Shown here in pieces: positions 59,213-64,000 of a stretch of DNA of 64,000 nucleotides (within the stretch, counting starts at the first letter, position 1; the number at the start of each line of letters is the position of its first letter). The stretch is from Clostridia bacterium (lineage in GTDB: Bacteria > Bacillota > Clostridia > Christensenellales > CAG-138), in NCBI GenBank assembly GCA_017428025.1, contig JAFRRO010000049.1:1-64000 (forward strand), read 5' to 3'. The notes under the pieces are model-generated. The model ran no database searches, was not told the origin of the DNA, and worked only from the letters and a program-made list of their open reading frames with translations. Position numbers and translations under genes: made by a program.

Positions 59213-59767
59213 ATGTGGGGAAAAGCGTTCATGGCACAGGGCATTGAAGAGGTCCTGCTTTCGGAAGAACAGATCAAAAAACGGGTACAGGAGCTCGGCG
59301 ATCAAATCTCCAAGGATTACGAGGGCGAGGAAATCATCGTGCTGTGCGTCCTGAAGGGCGCAAGCGTATTCTTCGCGGATCTCTGCCGCGCAATCACCGT
59401 CCATCTCAAGATGGACTTCATGTCGATTTCCAGCTACGGCGACGCGCAGAAAACAAGCGGCATCGTCCGTATCACCAAGGATATGGACACAAGCATCACC
59501 GGCAAGCATGTTCTCATCGCGGAGGACATCATGGACAGCGGTCTCACGCTTTCCTATCTCACGCGCATGCTGTATGAGAGAAAACCCGCGTCGATTCGCA
59601 CCTGCTGCTTCCTCGACAAGCCGGAGCGCAGAGAATGCGAGATCACGCCGGATTACTGCGGATTCGTCATCCCGAACAAGTTCGTGGTCGGCTACGGTCT
59701 CGACTACAAACAATTGTATCGCAACCTGCCCTATCTCGGCGTGCTGAAACCCGAGGTGTACAGTTAA
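59213..59767 (+). CDS. hpt: Hypoxanthine-guanine phosphoribosyltransferase
   Basis: 184 residues. Salvages hypoxanthine and guanine with PRPP. VLCVLKGASVFFADLCRAI, the acidic PRPP motif VLIAEDIMDSGLTLSYL and FVVGYGLDYKQLYRNLPYLGVLKPEVY are textbook. ATG 59213, 8 nt after GGAGG; the TTG two codons earlier overlaps the tilS stop. Commonly fused or paired with tilS and ftsH. Confidence 0.96.
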   Translation: MWGKAFMAQGIEEVLLSEEQIKKRVQELGDQISKDYEGEEIIVLCVLKGASVFFADLCRAITVHLKMDFMSISSYGDAQKTSGIVRITKDMDTSITGKHVLIAEDIMDSGLTLSYLTRMLYERKPASIRTCCFLDKPERRECEITPDYCGFVIPNKFVVGYGLDYKQLYRNLPYLGVLKPEVYS

Positions 59768-59806
59768 GAAACGAAAACGGGCATCTGTCCGTAAACGGAG
59801 GATAAT

Positions 59807-61825
59807 TTGGAAAACAATCCGAACCAGAATACACAGAACGACAAAAAGGGCTTTGATCCGCGTCGGTTGATCCCGCTCCTGTTTTGGGGGCTGGTTCTTG
59901 CGATGCTGGTCTTTATGGTCACGAACGGTTGTTCCTCGAACGAAGTCAAAGAGATCAAGTTCGCGGAATACGCCAAGAGCTACCGTGACGGAGAGATCAA
60001 AGCGGTCTACGAGGTCCTCGGCGGCGGTACGTTCTACGGTCTCTATCAGTCGAGCGAAGCGGAGGCGAAGAATCTGCCCGACAAGGCGGACTTCATCCTC
60101 TATATCGACAACGACCAGTTCTATGAGAATATGAAGGTCCTCGTCGCCGAAAAGAAGGACGTCGAGGCGGACAAGGTCACGCCGAGCGATTACGATTTCG
60201 TGCTCGAGAGCGCGCTGCCGAAGAGCAATACCTGGTGGCTGTATCTATTGCAGATCGTTCTTCCGATCGGCATGCTCGTCGCGATCATGTTCTTCTTCTA
60301 CCGTCAGCAGGGCGGCGGCAGACAGATGATGAACTTCACAAAATCGCGCGCGAAGCTCAACGATCCGAGCAAGGGGAAGGTCACGTTCAAGGACGTTGCC
60401 GGACTTGTGGAGGAAAAAGAAGAGCTTCAGGAGGTCGTGGACTTTCTGCGCGACCACAAGCGCTATACCGCAAACGGCGCGCGCATTCCGAAGGGCGTCA
60501 TTCTCGTCGGACCTCCGGGCACCGGCAAAACCCTGATGGCGCGAGCCGTAGCGGGCGAAGCGGGCGTCCCGTTCTTCTCGATCTCGGGTTCCGACTTTCT
60601 GGAACTCTACGTCGGCGTCGGCGCATCGCGCGTCAGAGACCTGTTCGAGACCGCAAAGCGCAGCGCTCCGGCGATCGTCTTTATCGATGAGATCGACGCG
60701 GTCGGACGTCAGCGCGGCGCAGGTCTTGGCGGCGGACACGACGAGCGCGAACAGACGCTCAACCAGCTGCTTGTGGAAATGGACGGCTTTGCGGCGAACG
60801 AGGGCGTTATCGTGATGGCGGCGACCAACCGTGCCGACATCCTCGATCCCGCGCTTCTGCGTCCCGGCCGCTTCGACAGACAGATCACCGTCGGCTATCC
60901 CGACGTGCGCGGCAGAGAAGAGATCCTCAAGGTCCATGCGCGCAACAAGCGCTTCGCAAAAGACGTCAGCCTGAAGACGCTTGCAAGACGCACGCCGTAC
61001 TTCACCGGCGCGGACCTCGAGAACATCCTCAACGAGGCGGCGATTCTCTGCACGCGCAACAAGCGCAGCGAGATCACGCAGAACGACCTTGAAGAAGCGG
61101 TTACGCGCGTCCAGCTCGGACCGGAAAAGAAGAGCCGCGTCGTCACCGAAAAGGACAATCGTCTGACCGCATATCACGAATGCGGACACGCGATCCTGGC
61201 GCACGAACTCGAAAGCTGCGACGACCTGCACGAGATCTCGATCATCTCGCGCGGCTGGGCGGGCGGATATACGATGATGCTCCCGAAGGAGGACATCCAC
61301 TATACGCTCCGATCCCACATGCTCGACGAGATCTGCATGGGACTCGGCGGACGCGTTGCCGAAAAGCTCGTCTTCACCGACGTTTCGACCGGCGCACTTT
61401 CGGACCTCAAGCACGCAACGGAAACGGCGCGCAAGATGGTCGAGGAATACGGTATGTCCGATGCGGTCGGTCCGGTGTTCCTGGGCGGCGACACCGAGGT
61501 GTTTATCGCCAAGGACTGGGGACACGCAAAGAACTATTCCGAAGCGCTGTCGGCAAAGATCGACGCGGAGATCCGCAGGATCCTCGAAGAACAGTTCGAA
61601 CGCGCCGAAACGATCCTGACCGAGCATCGCGGCGCGCTCGACGCGTGCGCGGCGCTGCTTCTCAAGTATGAACGCGTGACCGGCGAAGAGTTCATTGCGG
61701 TCTACAACGGACAGGACATGGACGAAGTCATGCAGCGCGGCGCTGCGGAAGAAGCAAAGCACGTCGAAGAAACGGAACAACCGACGGTCGGGGAACAACC
61801 GAAACCCGAATCTGAACAGGAATAA
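59807..61825 (+). CDS. ftsH: ATP-dependent zinc metalloprotease FtsH
   Basis: 672 residues. Membrane-bound AAA+ protease for misfolded membrane proteins and regulators. Membrane helices at about 21-39 and 142-165 flank an extracellular domain; Walker A GPPGTGKT at about 235-242, Walker [10 protein letters not shown], the second region of homology [18 protein letters not shown] and the zinc motif HECGH at about 457-461. Start is TTG at 59807 with GGAG 6 nt upstream. A charged Gln/Glu/Pro tail ends it. Confidence 0.97.
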   Translation: MENNPNQNTQNDKKGFDPRRLIPLLFWGLVLAMLVFMVTNGCSSNEVKEIKFAEYAKSYRDGEIKAVYEVLGGGTFYGLYQSSEAEAKNLPDKADFILYIDNDQFYENMKVLVAEKKDVEADKVTPSDYDFVLESALPKSNTWWLYLLQIVLPIGMLVAIMFFFYRQQGGGRQMMNFTKSRAKLNDPSKGKVTFKDVAGLVEEKEELQEVVDFLRDHKRYTANGARIPKGVILVGPPGTGKTLMARAVAGEAGVPFFSISGSDFLELYVGVGASRVRDLFETAKRSAPAIVFIDEIDAVGRQRGAGLGGGHDEREQTLNQLLVEMDGFAANEGVIVMAATNRADILDPALLRPGRFDRQITVGYPDVRGREEILKVHARNKRFAKDVSLKTLARRTPYFTGADLENILNEAAILCTRNKRSEITQNDLEEAVTRVQLGPEKKSRVVTEKDNRLTAYHECGHAILAHELESCDDLHEISIISRGWAGGYTMMLPKEDIHYTLRSHMLDEICMGLGGRVAEKLVFTDVSTGALSDLKHATETARKMVEEYGMSDAVGPVFLGGDTEVFIAKDWGHAKNYSEALSAKIDAEIRRILEEQFERAETILTEHRGALDACAALLLKYERVTGEEFIAVYNGQDMDEVMQRGAAEEAKHVEETEQPTVGEQPKPESEQE

Positions 61826-61831
61826 GGCATT

Positions 61832-62662
61832 ATGAGCGAAAACCGGTTTGATCTGCATACGCACAGCAACGTCTCCGACGGCACGGCGACTCCGAGAGAA
61901 GTCGTTGCGCATGCTGCGCGCGAAAACCTCAAACTGGTTGCGCTCACCGATCACGACAGCATCATGGGCGTGACCGAAGCGCTCGAAGCGGGGAAGGAGT
62001 TCGGGATCCCGGTACTGCCCGCCGTAGAGATGGACAACGAGTGGCGTCACGAGCTGCATATCATCGGGCTTGACGTCGATCCGAACAACCCGACGCTGAT
62101 CCGCGCGCTCGAGATTGCGCGGGACCGCCGCGAACGGCGCAACAGGATCATTTACAGTCGACTGAAGGAAGCCGGATACGACGTTCAGCCGCTGGTCGGA
62201 CGCCCCGAATCGACGACGACCAAACTGCACATTGCCCATGCGCTGATCAAAGCCGGTTTTGCGAACGACGTGCGCGACGCGTTTGCACGCTATCTCCGTC
62301 CGGGACAGGTCGGGTACTATACGGAACCGCGGTTCACGCCGCAGCAGGTGATCGACATCATCCATATTGCGGACGGGCTCCCGATCCTGGCGCATCCGTG
62401 CCATATCCGCGACAATCCGCACGGACTGATCCGGTACCTGTACGACATCGGACTGATGGGACTGGAAGCCTATTATCCGTCCTCGACGCCGCGGCAGACC
62501 GAGATGTACGTTTCGATCGCAAGGCAATATCACCTGCTCGTCACATGCGGCAGCGACTTTCACGGCGACAACCGTCCGGGCGTTGAGGTAGGCTGCGCAT
62601 GGCAGCCGGTTCCCGCACTCGAACAGACCTATGAAACGCTGTTCAAACGCATGAACACCTGA
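61832..62662 (+). CDS. PHP-domain phosphoesterase
   Basis: 276 residues. Metal-dependent phosphoesterase with the four PHP motifs: DLHTHSNVSDG, LTDHDSI, ILAHPCH and CGSDFHGDN. Its relatives include RNase AM/3',5'-nucleoside bisphosphate phosphatase (YciV type), which recycles short RNA and pAp; that is the most probable role. Starts 6 nt after ftsH, which has no separate terminator. Confidence 0.9.
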   Translation: MSENRFDLHTHSNVSDGTATPREVVAHAARENLKLVALTDHDSIMGVTEALEAGKEFGIPVLPAVEMDNEWRHELHIIGLDVDPNNPTLIRALEIARDRRERRNRIIYSRLKEAGYDVQPLVGRPESTTTKLHIAHALIKAGFANDVRDAFARYLRPGQVGYYTEPRFTPQQVIDIIHIADGLPILAHPCHIRDNPHGLIRYLYDIGLMGLEAYYPSSTPRQTEMYVSIARQYHLLVTCGSDFHGDNRPGVEVGCAWQPVPALEQTYETLFKRMNT

Positions 62663-62671
62663 ATACATCGA

Positions 62672-62698
62672 AGAGCGCTCCGGACGGCGGAGCGCTTT
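62672..62698 (+). terminator. Terminator after the PHP gene
   Basis: AGCGCTCCG / CGGAGCGCT, 9-bp perfect stem, TTTTC. Confidence 0.88.
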
Positions 62699-62742
62699 TC
62701 CCTGTTTTTGCATGCATAACGGACGTTTTTTTCGTTCGGGGG

Positions 62743-62771
62743 TTGCAAAATAACCGTCTATCGGGTATAAT
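62743..62771 (+). promoter_or_regulatory. Promoter of pepP-efp
   Basis: TTGCAA (62743-62748), 17 bp, TATAAT (62766-62771). Confidence 0.85.
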
Positions 62772-62803
62772 GCTTTTGTTATTGTGCAGCATGGAGGCAT
62801 AGA

Positions 62804-63868
62804 ATGAACGATCGTATTTTGCGGCTTCGTACCGCGATGGAACAGAACGGACTGGATGCGGTTCTTTTGAAATCCGTCACCGCAATCCGCTATTTTTCGG
62901 GGTTTACCAGTGAGGACGCATCGGTTTTGATTACCAAGAACCGCAGCGTACTGCTGACCGACTTCCGTTACACGATTCAGGCAAAGGCGCAGGCGGGCGA
63001 AAACTGCGAGATCATCGAGGTCGGCGCAAAGCACAACGAGCTTTTGGGCAGCATCGTCAGGGAAGAAAACGTCGGACGCCTCGGCTTCGAAGAGGATTAT
63101 GTCAGCTTTGCGGGCTATGAAGCGTTCTCGAAGTTCGGCGCAGAGATGGTTCCGTTTGCGAAGGAACTGCATCATCTCCGCATCGTCAAGACGCAGGATG
63201 AGATCGAGAATCTGCAGAAGGCGCAGTCCATGGCGGACGCCGCGTTTATGGAGCTTCTCAAGGTCGTCCGTCCCGGCATGACCGAACGTCGCGTTGCGGC
63301 GGAGCTCGAATACATCTGCGCGAAGCTCGGTAGCGAAGGTCCTTCCTTCGATACGATCATCGGCTCCGGCCCGAACGGCGCCATGTGCCACGCGGTGCCC
63401 GGCGAGCGTCAGCTGCAGGAGGGCGATCTTGTCGTATGCGACTTCGGCTGTCTCTACAACGGCTATCATTCCGACATGACGCGTACCTTTGCGGTCGGCA
63501 AGGTCGATCCGTTCGCGGAGGAGATCTACAACATCGTTCTAGAAGCGCAAACCCGCGCGCTCGACGCCCTGAAACCCGGCATCACCGGCAAGGAGCTTGA
63601 CGCGATCGCGCGTGACTACATCACCGAAAAGGGCTACGGCGAGTGCTTCGGCCATTCGCTCGGTCACGGTTTCGGTCTTCTGATCCACGAGGAGCCGCGC
63701 GCTTCCGTCACGGGAGAGACCGTATTTGAAGAGGGCATGACCATCACGGTCGAGCCCGGCATTTACATCGAAGACAAGTTCGGCGTTCGAATCGAGGATT
63801 GCTGCGTCGTCACCAAGGACGGCAAACTCAACCTTGCGCATGCGCCCAAAGAACTGTTGCATATCTGA
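62804..63868 (+). CDS. pepP: Xaa-Pro aminopeptidase (M24B)
   Basis: 354 residues. Removes N-terminal residues before proline. The creatinase-like N-domain is followed by the pita-bread fold; the metal ligands are visible as D in [12 protein letters not shown] in HSDMTRTF, H in [10 protein letters not shown] in TVEPGIY and E in GVRIEDC. GGAGGC precedes the ATG. It precedes efp, as in Bacillus yqhT-efp, and may act on the Pro-rich peptides whose synthesis EF-P eases. Confidence 0.94.
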   Translation: MNDRILRLRTAMEQNGLDAVLLKSVTAIRYFSGFTSEDASVLITKNRSVLLTDFRYTIQAKAQAGENCEIIEVGAKHNELLGSIVREENVGRLGFEEDYVSFAGYEAFSKFGAEMVPFAKELHHLRIVKTQDEIENLQKAQSMADAAFMELLKVVRPGMTERRVAAELEYICAKLGSEGPSFDTIIGSGPNGAMCHAVPGERQLQEGDLVVCDFGCLYNGYHSDMTRTFAVGKVDPFAEEIYNIVLEAQTRALDALKPGITGKELDAIARDYITEKGYGECFGHSLGHGFGLLIHEEPRASVTGETVFEEGMTITVEPGIYIEDKFGVRIEDCCVVTKDGKLNLAHAPKELLHI

Positions 63869-63900
63869 AGACAAAATCATACAATTGGGAGGACTTACTT

Positions 63901-64000
63901 ATGATCATGGCAGGCGATTTCCGCAAAGGCGTTACGGTTGAGATCGACGGCGTCGTTTGGTCGATTTCCGACTTTCAGCATGTCAAACCGGGCAAAGGCG
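63901..64000 (+). CDS. efp: Elongation factor P, N-terminal part (cut by the window edge)
   Basis: The first 33 residues match [19 protein letters not shown] then [10 protein letters not shown], where the last Lys lies at the tip loop (modified in many bacteria). It relieves ribosome stalling at polyproline. GGGAGGAC is 8 nt upstream. Runs off the right edge. Confidence 0.95.
   Translation, partial: MIMAGDFRKGVTVEIDGVVWSISDFQHVKPGKG

Noticed and set aside
60245-63469. 1074-residue open frame on the minus strand
   Set aside because: It lies antisense to ftsH, the PHP gene and pepP, is dominated by Arg, Asp, Val and His, and has no domain. Long antisense frames arise from the codon bias of GC-rich genes.

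Overview
This 64 kb window is a stretch of core chromosome from an endospore-forming Bacillota of the class Clostridia, GC-rich by eye. The evidence is a nearly complete set of mid-sporulation genes (spoIIE, spoIIGA, sigE, sigG, spoIIIAA to AH, spoIVB, Spo0A-type genes), a large Bacillus-type SRP RNA, LL-diaminopimelate aminotransferase, and a V/A-type ATPase in place of an F-type one. Gene order (pepP-efp, nusB-xseAB-ispA-dxs-tlyA-argR-recN-spoIVB, tilS-hpt-ftsH) is typical of Firmicutes. I see no insertion sequence, prophage, CRISPR array or rRNA. A placement below class is not supported by what I can see.

Layout. 0-4.3 kb: DUF1385 tail, prmC, prfA, threonylcarbamoyl-AMP synthase, rpiB, upp. 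4.3-12.8 kb: nine-gene V-type ATPase operon whose K subunit carries the sodium-site residues. 12.8-14.0 kb: QueG-like iron-sulfur protein running into the SRP RNA gene. 14.0-15.9 kb (minus): dapL-tmk. 16.1-20.6 kb: spoIIE-spoIIGA-sigE operon facing an inverted sigG. 20.7-30 kb: envelope and accessory genes (a metallophosphoesterase lipoprotein, a zinc-ribbon membrane protein, nitroreductase, PAP2, a lipoprotein, two tRNAs, two GNAT acetyltransferases, two paralogous phosphodiester-glycosidase proteins, mntP). 30-36 kb: ttcA-like gene, a THEP1-type NTPase, a methyltransferase, a degenerate acyltransferase, a U32 protein. 36-53.6 kb: the spoIIIA operon, alkaline-shock cluster, nusB, a TsaD-like gene, xseAB, ispA, dxs, tlyA, nadK, argR, recN, spoIVB, and a tandem pair of Spo0A_C-domain genes. 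53.7-64 kb: deoB-punA, two tRNAs, bioY, a D-hydroxyacid dehydrogenase, tilS-hpt-ftsH, a PHP phosphoesterase, pepP and the start of efp.

How the parts fit. The sporulation genes cover the commitment regulator, activation of sigma-F (SpoIIE), processing of pro-sigma-E (SpoIIGA, with SpoIVB relaying the later forespore signal), the forespore factor sigma-G and the SpoIIIA channel. The most unusual feature is at the place where spo0A is expected, directly after spoIVB. Two overlapping genes lie there: one with a receiver that has lost its acidic pocket, the other a bare Spo0A_C DNA-binding domain. Other oddities are the inverted sigG, a SpoIIGA frame running about 290 nt into sigE, a SpoIIIAF reduced to its membrane hairpin, a probable AUC start codon, a protein frame overlapping the SRP RNA, and promoters placed so close to the start codon that leaderless transcripts are predicted.

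Most promoters I could read fit TTGnnn-17-TAnnnT, and most transcription units end in clear intrinsic terminators. Adjacent genes in operons commonly overlap by ATGA. Reading was by eye; no homology search was run, and promoter and operator calls are predictions.
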